64,000 bases of DNA from Lytechinus pictus (Eukaryota > Echinodermata > Echinoidea > Temnopleuroida > Toxopneustidae): contig NC_087261.1 in NCBI RefSeq assembly GCF_037042905.1, forward strand, positions 16,986,917 through 17,050,916. The letters run 5' to 3'. Numbering within the stretch: position 1 is the stretch's first letter; each line of letters begins with the position of its first letter. Below the pieces are notes generated by a model. It saw nothing but the letters and a program-made list of their open reading frames with translations, was not told the origin of the DNA and did no database searches. This document shows, piece by piece, positions 11,533-22,151 of this stretch. The position numbers and the translations under genes are program-made.

Positions 11533-12265
11533 AATAATCATATTGAGAATAATAATAGATGCTTATATAGCGCATAATATTCAACAGAATCTCTGCGCTT
11601 TACATACAAGTAAATTTGTCTTATAAGAGTAACTTAACTACTTAAAACATTAACATAACTATTAAATGAGAACGAAATCAACATAATACAATTTCATAAA
11701 TACAACAATTTAACATGAGAACAGGTATGTTTTTAGCGATTTGAGGAAGGTAGATGTACAAGTAATAGCCCTAAGTTGATTCGGTAATTTATTCCAGAGT
11801 ACAGGTGCGGCTGATTGAAAAGCACGATCCCCAAATGAACATGTTTTAGAAATTGGTATACTTAATACATTCTGGCTAGAATAGCGAAGATTTCTTTGTG
11901 GAACATATTCAGTAATTAAATCAAACAAATATAAAGGGGACTTAGTAACAAATATTTTATGACATAATGCTTTAATCTTGAAAACAATTCTCTTCTGTAC
12001 AGGCAACCAATGCAAGTGTGATAACGAGGGCGTTATGGGATCTTGACCTTTTGCATGCATGATAAGTCTGGCTGCGCTGTTTTGTACTATTTTGAGTTTT
12101 CTTACATCTTTCTCAGGCAAGCCGTATAAAAGTGAACTGCAAAAGTCAATTCTAGATGAAACAAATGCGTGAATCAACTTTTCAGTAGTCTTTTTACGCA
12201 AGTAATTCCACATTTTTGCCAATTTTCTCAATGAGTACATTGCAGATTGAGTCATAATCCTAACA
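11533..12265 (-). mobile_element. 5'-truncated CR1/L2-like LINE, 3' end of ORF2 plus 3' UTR
   Basis: On the minus strand an open frame of about 181 codons (12255 to 11710) encodes the C-terminal part of a LINE ORF2: SSRIDFCSSLLYGLPE, KLKIVQNSAARLI, LHWLPVQKRIVFKI and FGDRAFQSAAPVLWNKLP. RT palm motifs are absent, as expected for 5' truncation. The frame is open to its stop, so the insertion looks younger than the 1-3836 LINE. The 3' UTR ends in GCGCTATATAAGCATC followed by TATTATTATT, which resembles the 3' tails of the two SINE copies here. Insertion relative to copy B gives the boundaries. Confidence 0.85.
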
Positions 12266-12420
12266 ATGCTTCAAAAGGCTTGGGTTTTTTAATCTTCTTA
12301 TTATGAAAGCTAGATCGGGGTAAAGAAAGGGAGGCGTCCCCTGCGCCTCCCCGCCTGCGGTTCAACAAGATAGATAAAAATAAAAAAACATCGCTTTTAC
12401 TGTTCTCAAAAGCCTGCCTT

Positions 12421-12659
12421 CCCTTGTAAGAAAGTATCATACAGTACCATGGTATTACTATGGTATTACCATAGTATTACCATAGTATCCATGGTAAATT
12501 CATTAGTACTATAGTACTACCACAGAAGTACCATACGGAATCGGAAAGTACTATTTGAAAATACAGAAGTACCATAATGTACCATAGTAATACCATAGTA
12601 ATACCATAGTAATGTACCATAGTAATACCGTGGTACTGTATGGTACTTTTTTACAAGGG
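12421..12659. mobile_element. Palindromic MITE, CCCTTGTAA termini
   Basis: The left end CCCTTGTAAGAAAGTATCAT and right end ATGGTACTTTTTTACAAGGG are inverse complements with a few changes. The interior is almost entirely ACCATAGTAAT/ATTACTATGGT words, so the whole 239 bases could fold on itself. Copy B lacks it at the matching place, which supports insertion after duplication. Confidence 0.75.
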
Positions 12660-12999
12660 TTTTAAGAAAAGTTTACAAGCGGGATGCGAATTCTAAAGGC
12701 CTAGAAGGGACGGCCGGGGACGTGGGCGATGGATACTGAGCTCGAGTAGTGGGTTGCGAAATAACCAATTAAGGACAAGACGTATTCAAAACACCGGTTG
12801 CATGTGAGGATTAATTAATTTCATTGAAATTATCAAGGATATGCAGAATTAAGAAAGTTTCTTTTAATCATGATCGCGATATTTTCATTTGAGTTTTAGC
12901 ATTTTCAAAAGAAAGATTTTCAAATCCTTAAAAAGATTGATCGGCAGTGATCGTGAGTTTCTTAAATCAATTTTAAAGAGAACAACGAACACTCAAAGT

Positions 13000-13808
13000 T
13001 AAACGTAACACGTTCTTAACAAAAAGTGGGGTCTATTGGTGGGGGGATGTCAGACTTCTTGCATGATTTTAAGAAAAATGTCTGTGAAAATATCCTTCAT
13101 GGAAGAAAAAATAACGCGGAATAAAAACAAAGACGGCTTGTGTCTCTGTGTGTTGGTTTTTACGGTGGTATAAACACAGTTCGCTTTATTCATTTTACCC
13201 CGGCATTTTACGTTTTAAACTCTTCTCATAAACGTGATGAAAGTTCTTAAGATGCCCCGGAAATTGATAATAACCTAGAAAAAAAGAAGGAAGAGAAGAA
13301 GGAGAAGAAAAAAAATGAGGAGATGGCAGATTAAACTCCCGGATTAGACTCATGGTAGTATAGGGCCGATACAGGCGAGACTGGTATAGACTAAAAAGGG
13401 TTCAGTCGGCATCCAACATGCACGCCACACACAATCGCACCTGAAAGACCGGCGATACACAATCTGACAATAGACAGAAAAACAATACCAGACGAGGCAA
13501 AAGCCACGCAAAATTCCTCACGGTCCAATAAAATAGCTTGTGTTTCTCTCTTAAAAAACGTATAATCAATGGTTGAAACGCTTACAAAAGCTTATTTTCC
13601 TTGAGAAGAGATCTCAAGGATTCAGGAAAACCCAATTTCATTGTAAATCTAGCCGGCTGCTAAAGGATGAGTTTCCGCGTGAACATGTGAAAAAGGCTAC
13701 GAAAAGTTTGAAAGCGGGCGAAACTTCAGAAGCGATTTTCTCGTAAAAATACTAATATGAACTCTCGTAGCTTTTTAAAGACTATTTTCTCTGCAAACAC
13801 TTTGTCCC
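13000..13808. other. Non-coding stretch
   Basis: No gene recognised. It contains a purine-rich run of about 60 bases (13265-13325, A/G only with few exceptions). The rest is unremarkable AT-rich sequence. Confidence 0.4.
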
Positions 13809-15008
13809 TTAGCATGTGCTATATACCAAATCAAAGCTTGAGAGATGGAGAATCATAATCTTAACAAAAATCATGTTTGAAAAAATCGAGTTCTGTCTGC
13901 TTTTGACGTGACGCATCACATATGCTTTCAAATCTTCATCCTGATTATCTTTAACTGCTTTTCTATTCATGCTGTCTGTTTTACGAATCATTGCCAGAAT
14001 ATCTGCATCTATCCATGGAAGGCTGTCCCTTTTTATATTCTTTTTTCTTAATGGGGCAAATTTAATACATGATAACGAAAAAGAATTTATAAAATAATTG
14101 GCAGACTCATTAACCGTTGAAGAACTGTACACATCGTTGTAATTAGTATTACCTACTTCTTCACGAAATGCGTCGCCATTGAATATTTTATAATTCATGT
14201 ACACCTTGTACGCATGATGACATTTATTAAACCGCCTTTTACCAAATAAAGCAAAAACGAATGAATGGTCACTAATCCCGGTGCGTATAACGCCACGCTC
14301 TTCTATTTTAGAAGTATTGGAAGTATAAATAACATCAATGAGAGTTTGAGACTTTTGATCAACTCTGGTCGGTTTCTCAATTATTTGACGTAAGGAATAA
14401 CAATTCGACAATTCAATTAGTCTCTTTGAATAGCAGCTGGGAGAGAAAGCTGATAGATCACAATTTAAGTCTCCTATTAGGATAGTATCCTTAGATTCAT
14501 CATCCAACTTGGATAACACATTTTCAATAATATCAAACAAATACATGCTAGAGCCAGGTTGGCGATACCAGACTAGTATAATCATCGCAGCAGACTTTGG
14601 TTGTCTCACTTTAACAGCAATCATTTCAAGGTCTTTTGACATTAAATCAGATCTTAATGTATGCTCGAGGCGTTTTTCATTTATATATACAAGTACGCCT
14701 CCACCCTGTCTATTTCTGTCTTTTCTATATACCACGTTATCATTAATATGTATTTGTTTGTTATCAATCGTGTCACACAATCGGGTCTCATTCAGTCCCA
14801 AGACATCGAAATTATGTTCATTTACTAGAATTTTCACTTGATCTAGGTTTCGATATAGAGTCCTGACATTAAGATGGGCAATGCTAATTCCAGACTTTTT
14901 TGACGATGATTTGGGAAATTTAGTAGCAAATATATTATTCGAAATGTCAAACCTTCGGTCAGTAGCCGTTGTAACTTCTGACATCAAATCGTCTTGTGAA
15001 GATGAGCG
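13809..15008 (-). pseudogene. LINE ORF2 endonuclease domain (EEP/APE type), catalytic set intact
   Basis: The minus-strand open frame runs through 15161, but its first ~52 codons are read from the inserted DNA element; the LINE part starts near SSSQDDLMSEV. Endonuclease blocks, numbered in that 450-codon frame, are HLNVRTL (N98), LGLNETRL (E125), GGGVLVYI (153-160), LIGDLNCD (D231, N233), TLIDVIYTS (273-281) and ISDHSFVF (S297, D298, H299). All residues expected for an AP-like nuclease are present, so this domain decayed little after being cut off from its RT. The residues after about 435 no longer look like LINE protein. Confidence 0.85.
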
Positions 15009-15224
15009 TAAAGCCCCAGTCACATATAGACCCCGGACCACCCCGGACCATCCCGGATCTGATCCGGGGTGGTCCGGGGAGAGATCCGTGTTGGCGCCTT
15101 GGGCATCCTTGGAGATCCGGGGTGGTCCGTGTTGGTCCTTGAACGTCCGGGAGGCCAACACGGCAGTTTTTGACTGTCAAAAACATCCGGCGTCATCCGT
15201 AGACTGCTGGGTTGGCAAAACCAT

Positions 15225-15325
15225 CCGGGTTGGTCCGTGTAGCTGCCGTGTAGGTCCGTGTGGCTGCCGTGTAGGTCTGTGTAGCTGCCGTGTAGGTCCG
15301 TGTGGCTGCCTGGAGTATCCTTGGC
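15225..15325. repeat. 21-bp minisatellite array, left part
   Basis: About four to five units of consensus GTGTAGGTCCGTGTGGCTGCC. It has the same period and orientation as the right array but a CTGCC rather than CTGAC ending, so the two arrays expanded separately. Confidence 0.75.
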
Positions 15326-15908
15326 AGTCCGTGTTCTTTTTTCCCATCAAATCTTTACAACGCTTTTTACTTTATGAACTTTTCAGGAGTTGTTAAACAG
15401 TTGACACAAACATGCTTAATTTATTAATAGATGATTAAACGATTCGGGATATTTTCTTACGCTTTGGAGATTGGCCCCTACCTGATATTTGTAAACTTAG
15501 TGCATGTATAATTTTTTTTCTCTTTTTAAAAATTATTTACCCCAACTTCTGTCACATCAAAATTGTACATTAAGTTTTATACTACTGCCCTGCATCGACA
15601 GTTAGGCGTCATGACCTGGGCCTATCTTAATTTGTATTATGTTTTATATTGACTTTGTAACTTTCTTTCCTTTATTGTGATTTCAATAAAGTGATATCTA
15701 ATCAAATCGAAATTAAATTTGTCGTTCAAGATTTAAAGTACTTAACAACTACTGTTAAAACAGTAAACTGTGTTGTATAAAAAACAGCGTTTTTACTGGT
15801 TAAGGAAGTTTTAAGTTTTGGTATCTTTTTTAAAAGCAACATAATATAATGTTGCGACAAGGATGAGAAAAAAAATTAATATCAGCTCATTATTATGAGC
15901 AAAATTTG

Positions 15909-16158
15909 CCGTGCTGGTCAATATAGCTGCCGTGTTAGTCCTTGAGCTGACGTGTTGGTCCGTGTAGCGGACGTGTTGGTCCGTGTAGCTGACGTGTTGG
16001 TCCGTGTTGGTGACGTGTAGGTCCGTGTTGCTGACGTGTTGGTCCTTGTAGCTGACGTGTTGGTCCGTGTTGCTAACGTGTTGGTCCGTGTAGCTGACGT
16101 GTTGGTCCGTGTTGCTGACGTGTAGGTCCGTGTTGCTGACGTGTTGGTCCGTGTTGAC
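15909..16158. repeat. 21-bp minisatellite array, right part
   Basis: Ten full units from 15949 to 16158, consensus GACGTGTTGGTCCGTGTAGCT with G/T, A/T and small changes, preceded by two degenerate units. The 21-base period makes the array open in frame on the minus strand, producing an apparent NTDQHVS repeat protein; I do not regard that as a gene. Confidence 0.85.
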
Positions 16159-16499
16159 GACGTGCTCTGCCGGCATGGTCCGTGTAGATCCGTGTGAAGA
16201 TGCCGTGTAGATGCCGTGTTTACAGTCATCAACGCTCAATCCGGGGCAAAACGATCCCGGACGTCCCCGGATCATGCCGGTATTGCCGTGTTGATCCGTG
16301 AGGATCCGTGTCTATATGTGACTGGGGCTTTAGAAGATAAATTTGGACTGATAGAGCAATGTTCCATTTCATTATGTTCAGTTACAATAGCATTTTGTTG
16401 AATATTGGAATTAGTTATTTTGTTGTTTGAAATTACATGAACAGGACAGTCATAATCATAAAAGTGAGTTATTTAACCACGGGAAACACAGTCAGGGGC

Positions 16500-17424
16500 C
16501 GAGAGATACATTGTAAATAATACAGAAAAGACTAATAATTAAATCATACATAAGCATGTGATATAGTGAATTCGGTAAAATACAGGAGCCAGCTATTGTA
16601 AGCACAGAGGTGCTTGAAGCAAAACTGCTGGCTTTCAAACTGAATTGAATTGAATTTAGAGGAAACATTCATCACACACACATAAACACATCAACATTCT
16701 TCACTTGATTGTAGAAAACCCCTTTTTTTTAGGGAGAAGTTATTTGGTTACACCGCTGGCTATTCTAATTCAGTAATTTAAGATCTTGTAGACACATTCA
16801 AAGGTCCATAACCGTTAAACACTTTCATGTTATTATTCACGTGAGTAACGGGATAAAAAGTGTTTTCAAATACACTTCTTCTCATGCAAGACTCCGGGCT
16901 GAAAACAATTAAATCTAAATAAATAGACAAAAATCACGAAGCATAATAATACAAATTGTATCAAGATTTAATATAGAAGTTGATTAATTTTTAAGGTTAG
17001 CCATATTCTGTGAAAACAGTTATACGCAAGTCGTTATGAATATTTCTTAGGTGGGTTTATGATTTCAAGTCCCAATTTCTATTGTCCTTATGTTATATGA
17101 TTTATTTTATAAATCAGATGTCAACCCAATTTATGAATTCATGGAAGAACAAATTCAATAAACATAATTTCATATACTAAAATACAAAAGAACACGTTAG
17201 ACTACGTCATCATCAGTTTGCTCATTAAATATTCATGAAGACATGAAAAAAACTGTTTCACTGAAATAAAATGTCATGGCATTGTAATTCCGATTGGATC
17301 AAAATCGATTGTTTTTTATTTCTATTTTTCTCCTTTTTCAATAATTTGATCTTTTTAACTCCCAATCTCTATTTCATAACATAATGTTCAATGATTAAAA
17401 AAACAATAATGTTTTACTTTCTTA
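16500..17424. other. Non-coding stretch with a LINE-like tail
   Basis: No gene is seen. At about 16560-16662 there is a LINE-type 3' end ending in AACTGAATTGAATTGAATTT. The remainder is AT-rich. Confidence 0.35.
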
Positions 17425-17600
17425 CTTGGTATGAAGAAAAGGGTATTCAGGAGACCAAGTGCAACTCCCATGTCAGTTGAAGTGGTTTTCAGATCAATAT
17501 TGATGTCGCTTATGTAGAATCCTATTGCCTTTATTATACCTACATGTCCAGATGCTGACAGGAAGATACATACTACCACAGGTAAACTCGGAGAAGAAAT
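17425..17600 (-). pseudogene. MCT/SLC16-like transporter exon, isolated and inverted relative to the other exons
   Basis: The minus strand encodes LPVVVCIFLSASGHVGIIKA, then IGFYISDIN and ALGLLNTLFFIPS, matching the first transmembrane part of monocarboxylate transporters (family pattern: G-x-x-K-S-F-G-V-F, later a YFPSP-like turn). A donor site ATACCAA|GTAAGA ends it at 17425 in phase 1. The acceptor is uncertain (TTTCTTCTCCGAG near 17600). The phase-1 A would join the GT that opens the plus-strand exon at 26307, giving the Ser-Pro expected at this place. It is therefore the expected preceding exon, but on the opposite strand 8.7 kb away. The frame itself is intact. It could instead belong to a second MCT gene. 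Confidence 0.65.
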
Positions 17601-17934
17601 TATTTCATAACAGCTAACCATTATGAATTACGATCACAAATTGAAACCGCACTTTTGAATCAGGAAAAGTACACCTCCATAACACAGTGAATATTCAGTT
17701 AACACATTATGATTGCAACCAGAATTGAGTAGACACAAAAGATATTTAGGAGATATTGTCGGGTATGCCAATACAAATGTTTATGGTTGAAAGGAATACA
17801 GTCATAACAAAATAATAAGATTTTTTCTCTCTTCATCACGTTCACAGAAGCAAAGCATGGTTGCTGTGAACCAACACGTAAATAATTCATACATAGTCAT
17901 GATATTTATATACAGGAAAGTGCTTAGGTAGAAT

Positions 17935-18055
17935 AAATAATAATAATATAGGATTTGTAAAGCGCACATATCCACGTTTCTAGGTATTCAAGGCGCTCCT
18001 ATATTACCCCGGCTAAGCTATAGTCTACCGATTCTGGTGCGCACAGCTAATACAC
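17935..18055 (-). mobile_element. 5'-truncated SINE, minus orientation
   Basis: Read on the minus strand it contains TTAGCCGGGGTAATATAGG, matching GCTACAGCCGGGGTAATAAT of the SINE at 43801, and ends with GTGCGCTTTACAAATCC then TATTATTATTATT. The tRNA-like head is missing, as expected for 5' truncation. Confidence 0.7.
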
Positions 18056-18234
18056 GGCGAAATATTGATACAAAATCACTGAATACAAAGTTATTGATAA
18101 CTACAATGAAATTAAAATACATTCGCAACAATATTATGCAATTACTTTGTAATACAGCGAGTCTCTCCTTTTTTTTTGGCAGACAGGTCCGAAGTAATTT
18201 GGAAACGAAATTTCCAAATAAATTGTTCGTTTAA

Positions 18235-18640
18235 AGATAAATTCCAGTTTTGGTAACGATCTAAAAATGACTTTTTACAGAATCTAATATAATGACCACC
18301 TAAGTGTCTGTTTGTATGAATAAAAAATATGTGCCAAAGGATTCTGGAAGAAATTGTGTGATTGCTGAGAAATAAGCAAAATAAGCGCGGATTCGGTCAC
18401 TTCCGTCGGGTCTTTATTTTAGCAATAATAATACACTGTCCCACGTGTGCCTATCTGTGTTGGTGATCTTCAGTGTGAACATTTTTCAGCGTAGATTTCA
18501 AGATTTCACAAAGTTCAGTTTATGTAACTGTACCAGATCTAGATCCTCGATGATATACTGACAATTAAGCCTTGTTTTACAGACTTTCTCATTAAATCCG
18601 TGTTTACTGCAAATACTGGAATTTCTCTTTAACTGCCTGT
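18235..18640 (+). repeat. Dispersed repeat, plus-oriented copy
   Basis: About 300 bases match the reverse complement of 10435-10735, and a longer stretch matches 31940-32290 (for example AAATTCCAGTTTTGG-type words, CACTGTCCCAC, ATCTGTGTTGGTGATCTTCA, CACAAAGTTCAGTTTATG). The function is unknown and no coding frame is present. Confidence 0.75.
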
Positions 18641-18684
18641 GTAAATTAGTTTTATTTTCAAAACTGAACAGGCCAATCCCGCAG

Positions 18685-18870
18685 TATAAAATAAATAAGA
18701 CATAAATAGATAAATGAATAAATGAATAAAGAAAATTAAATAAATGCATACACAAAGAAATGATAAAATAAATAAATTAATGAATATATTAAAAAATATA
18801 TAAATGAATAAATAAATATAGAATAAATAAACAAATAAATACATAAATGAATATAAATAAATAGACAAAC
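18685..18870. repeat. AATAAATA-type low-complexity tract
   Basis: Irregular tandem AAAT/AATA/GAATAAAT units for about 185 bases. It gives long runs of Tyr, Phe and Ile on the minus strand that mimic membrane proteins; those frames are not genes. Confidence 0.8.
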
Positions 18871-20619
18871 AACTAAAACATTTCTTTCTTGTTTTAAAAT
18901 GATGGCAAACTTCACACCTTTAGAGCCCTCGAACATGAACCCCTCCTCTCTCTCTTTGAAGAAAGAAAAGACATATAACTTCGCCTTGCAACATTGTCTC
19001 TGTTGGCAACTTAGACGTATTACCGAGTTTTGTTTTTGTTATCTTCTTTCACATTGCAGTCAACAATGAAAAATCTAATTATGATCACTCGAAAGCACCG
19101 TGATATAAGATTTTCTTCATAAATTAAGTATTGCAACACTGAATGCGCTTTGTACGAGGCCTTGTATTTGTCTTAACAAAAAGTGAACGAAAATAGTCCA
19201 TTGATCAGAGGTCAAGGACATAAAAAGAAATACGTAAAAATTGAATGCAGTAGGATTAAAACATCGTGGAAGTTCATTTGCTTAGTGTTTAGATGTGTCA
19301 GCGCTATATTATTTATTGCTTCGTTCGAAAACAAACTATTTTTATTCAGAACCTTTCCTGACACTGGGGTTTTACGAATTTTATTTCTTATGAAGACGGA
19401 TCTCGTCACCTAGAACATCAGACATGTTTGCGACATCATTCACTACGTACCTTGATTGTGACCTTATTTATTTTGTAACATAATTCATGTGACCATCTTT
19501 GGCAGATTTATTATTTGAGGCGAGTTAACAAATATATACATACTTACAAATATTATGTTCCTGATTTTTACAACCATAGAACATGAAAAAAAGCAGAAAA
19601 GGCAAGAAAAGAAAAAGGAGTGAAACATACCATTTTCTGAATATCATACCGAAATCTATCAGAAAATTATCGCAAACAAAACGTTAATTTTGGTTCGCTC
19701 TCTTCGTTCGCTTGCACAGTTTCAGATTTGTTTTTACATTTGCCAGTACTGTTCTGTGCCCCTAAATATTTTCGGCACATAACACCAGACTTATACCCTG
19801 GAAAATGTTGATAAAGGCAATCTCAAAACAGCAGCTCAATTATGGGAAACTTTGGCTGGATTTTGAATGATTAAAAAAGCAGGTTGTCATGATTTTGTTT
19901 TGTTTCAACAATAAATATTTTAAATCTGACATAATTATGAAAAAGACTCCTGAAGACCCGGGATGTAAGCACGAAGAGATGACGTTGTGATATACACAAA
20001 ACAATATCGCTTGAACAAAAATGATGATGAAGTTGATGATGGTGATATTAATAAGGATAACAATAATACTGATAACAATACAATCTCGTGGTAAACCGCA
20101 ATATTAGCCAAGAGCCATGAAGGAATATTGAGAGTTGTATCTGAAAAATTGATGAAATGGGGTATATCGAAATCAACGTACTTTGTGGAGCAAATGCACA
20201 TTTATTCAAGGATTTTGCTGATCGCGCAGAACTTCCTTTTAGTAGGGAAGAGAGATAGGGCTCCCATGCACCCTATTGATATATATTTCTAACCTACATG
20301 TTTGTAATCATTAAGATGTCTAGTGAATGATTCTGATGTGCCCAAAACAAAATATTCTCCCATGGGGTTCAAATCCAAGATGGCATCCAAAATGGCCGCC
20401 CTATTCATGGAATTTGGATTTTCATACATAGATTCCGACACAAACATTAAGTTTTCTACAAGTTCATACTATCCATCGTTGATGAAAATATAATTCGGCT
20501 GAGATTTTAATAAGAAAAGTGCAATTTTGATATTTTTTTCCAAAAAAATGAAAATTTACCATAAATCTAAAGAAAATTAAGAAATTGCCTTGAAAATTTT
20601 TAGAATTTTTTTAAATATA
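18871..20619. other. Non-coding stretch
   Basis: No convincing coding frame is seen. The minus-strand frame at 19935-20201 has a hydrophobic stretch, but it arises from GATGATGAAG-type low-complexity sequence. 20340-20620 is AT-rich and leads into the inverted repeat at 20620. Confidence 0.35.
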
Positions 20620-20858
20620 CATTTATTAGGTGGACGAAATTCCAAATTGTTATAATTTTTCTTTACAAACTAATAATGTCCCAAACTTGAAAATTCTATT
20701 TTCAGAAATTTAGCTTTTTTACTGCATATCGCAGACTTGTATATACTAATGTATATTGTCCCATTTTTAACCCAGAAAATGAAAATATGCCTTAAATATT
20801 AAAAATGCAAAATTATCTATTATTTTGTTGGTAGAATTTATTACAATTTATTACAATT
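20620..20858 (+). repeat. Left arm of a ~235-bp inverted repeat around the Gypsy remnant
   Basis: Matches the reverse complement of 25130-25375 closely: GTGGACGAAATTCCAAATTG, AGAAATTTAGCTTTTTTACT, GCATATCGCAG, ACTAATGTATATTGTC and AAATTATCTATTATTTTGT occur in both arms in the same order. It abuts the integrase end of the Gypsy remnant. Confidence 0.8.
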
Positions 20859-21330
20859 ATAATTTCGAGCCCTGCTTTGGAGTGGGGATGGTGGATGGAA
20901 TTTCCTTCACGTGTGATCTGTTCCTTCTCAAGATTCCTTCGTTTGGCTTTGATACCTCATAAGACCAGGGTTCCTCACAGACTTTGGATACTTTAGCTGG
21001 TATCCAAGTATGGTCTCTTGGATGTAGAACTCTCAATGGCTGTCCTACATGCAGAGGTGGTAGATCAGAACTTGCATGTCGATAATGCATTTCCTTCATC
21101 TTGTCTTGCCTATTCAAGAAGAATTAATGTGCTTGATATTCCACTTCTCTTCTTCTGGTGCCTTGCTTGATGTTTCTGGCATGTTTCACACTGCTTTATC
21201 AACTGGTCGATGTCCTTGTTCATGTTTGGCAAGAACACTGTCTCACGAGCAAGTCGTCTGGTACTTTCGATTCCCATGTGTCCTAGGTGAAGCTGTCTAA
21301 GGATATCATTCCTCAGTGACTTCGGTACGA
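20857..21330 (-). pseudogene. Gypsy integrase: zinc-binding and C-terminal parts, catalytic core absent
   Basis: The minus strand from about 21300 encodes an H-H-C-C zinc-binding module: LHLGHMGIESTRRLARETV followed by IKQCETCQKH. Within a few codons, near 21120, the sequence jumps to the integrase C-terminal part with LHVGQPLRVLHPRDHTW and VKEIPSTIP. The roughly 150-codon DDE core normally between them is gone, so this is an internal deletion derivative. Confidence 0.75.
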
Positions 21331-21433
21331 TGACTTGACTTCCCTTGAAGAGTACTGTTATCTCTGTACGACCAATACTGCCTAAGGGATTTCGGTAACT
21401 CTTGGATTGTTTCAGGCCAACCCTGAGTCACTA

Positions 21434-22026
21434 TTAACCATACAGATCTGAGAATTGGATCATTAGCCATTTCTCTCTGAAGTTCTGTCCTCTTGTGTTG
21501 TTCGAAGAGTAATAAGTCGATCGCATAGTATGCGAATCTCTAACCTCAGAGCAGATGGATTTAACTCTGACATCTAGCGGTACATCACATGCTTCCTTGG
21601 GATTAGGAAGTCGACTCAACGTATCGGAAAGAATCATGTCTTTTCCAGGTCGGTAATTGACTTGACACTATTTCCTTGGACTTTGATAAGCGATCGTTGT
21701 ACATGTGGTGGTGCACTTCTAAGAGTTTTTTTTTCCATATAATGTCCAGTGGTCTGTGATTGGTTATGACTGTGAATTCCTTCCAGAACAGATATGTATG
21801 GAAGCGTTTGATACCAAACACTAGGACTAAGATTTCCCTCTCTATGTTTGAGTAGTTGGACTGTGCAGTTTAAAGACTTTGGATGCAAACGCAACAGGTT
21901 ACCTTCCTGAAGAAGGCATACTCCTAGATCTTTCATTGATGCATCTACATCGACAGTTGTCTCTTTCTCTGGGTCATAGAATTGTAGACATGCACTTGAT
22001 GATACTGCACATTTCAGGCTGTTCAA
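21434..22026 (-). pseudogene. Gypsy RNase H region, broken
   Basis: Overlapping frames give LQFYDPEKETTVDVDAS with the first RNase H aspartate, FHTYLFWKEFTVITNHRPLD (the TDH/TNH-type block) and finally MILSDTLSRLPN, matching the block with the last catalytic aspartate at the end of Gypsy RNase H domains. At least one frameshift lies within it. Confidence 0.75.
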
Positions 22027-22151
22027 GGAATGTTCATGATCATCGTCCCAGATGAACGGTACTTCCTTGTGAAGAAGTCATCGAAATGGTGCTGACTTCT
22101 CCGAGAAATTAGGAGTGTATGCTGCTAGGTATTTGAACAATATAAGGCATT

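Larger units (their letters stand above)
10820..12995. repeat. Local duplication unit, copy C
   Basis: Colinear with copy B except for two insertions: a LINE 3' fragment (about 11533-12265) and an inverted-repeat MITE (12421-12659). Removing both restores the order seen in copy B (CAGGTGCAAAGTTT, then CTTCAAAAGGCTTGGGTTTTT, then TTAAGAAAAGTTTACAA). The unit also carries a GATAAT-type low-complexity run at about 10870-11000. Confidence 0.82.
15011..16330. mobile_element. TA-flanked DNA element (Tc1/mariner-type target) carrying 21-bp minisatellites
   Basis: The left end AAGCCCCAGTCACATATAGA (15011) and right end TCTATATGTGACTGGGGCTT (to 16330) are exact inverse complements. TA flanks both ends (15009-15010 and 16331-16332). 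Both halves contain tandem 21-bp units rich in GGTCCGTGTAGCTG (about 15225-15325 and 15909-16158), both in the same direction. Between them, 15345-15905 is AT-rich and includes a polyadenylation-like end (TTTCAATAAAGTG, about 15683), perhaps a captured 3' UTR. No transposase is visible. The element sits in a LINE endonuclease frame. Confidence 0.8.
13810..16500 (-). mobile_element. CR1/L2-like LINE, endonuclease part, split by a DNA element
   Basis: The right fragment (about 16333-16500) gives a minus-strand frame with CPVHVISNNKITNSN and EHNEMEHCSISPN, a region upstream of the endonuclease. The left fragment (13810-15008) gives the endonuclease itself. Between them sits the TA-flanked element 15011-16330. 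The LINE stops at about 13810 without RT motifs, so it is 3'-truncated or rearranged there. Confidence 0.75.

Noticed and set aside
14881..15396. Plus-strand frame of about 171 codons with CRVGPCGCRVG repeats
   Set aside because: Opposite-strand shadow of the LINE endonuclease joined to the minisatellite.
15811..16275. Open frame of about 154 codons with NTDQHVS repeats on the minus strand
   Set aside because: It is a reading of the 21-bp minisatellite, whose period is a multiple of three; other frames are open there as well. No gene features.
18629..18936. Minus-strand frames rich in Tyr, Phe and Ile resembling membrane proteins
   Set aside because: Produced by the AATAAATA low-complexity tract.
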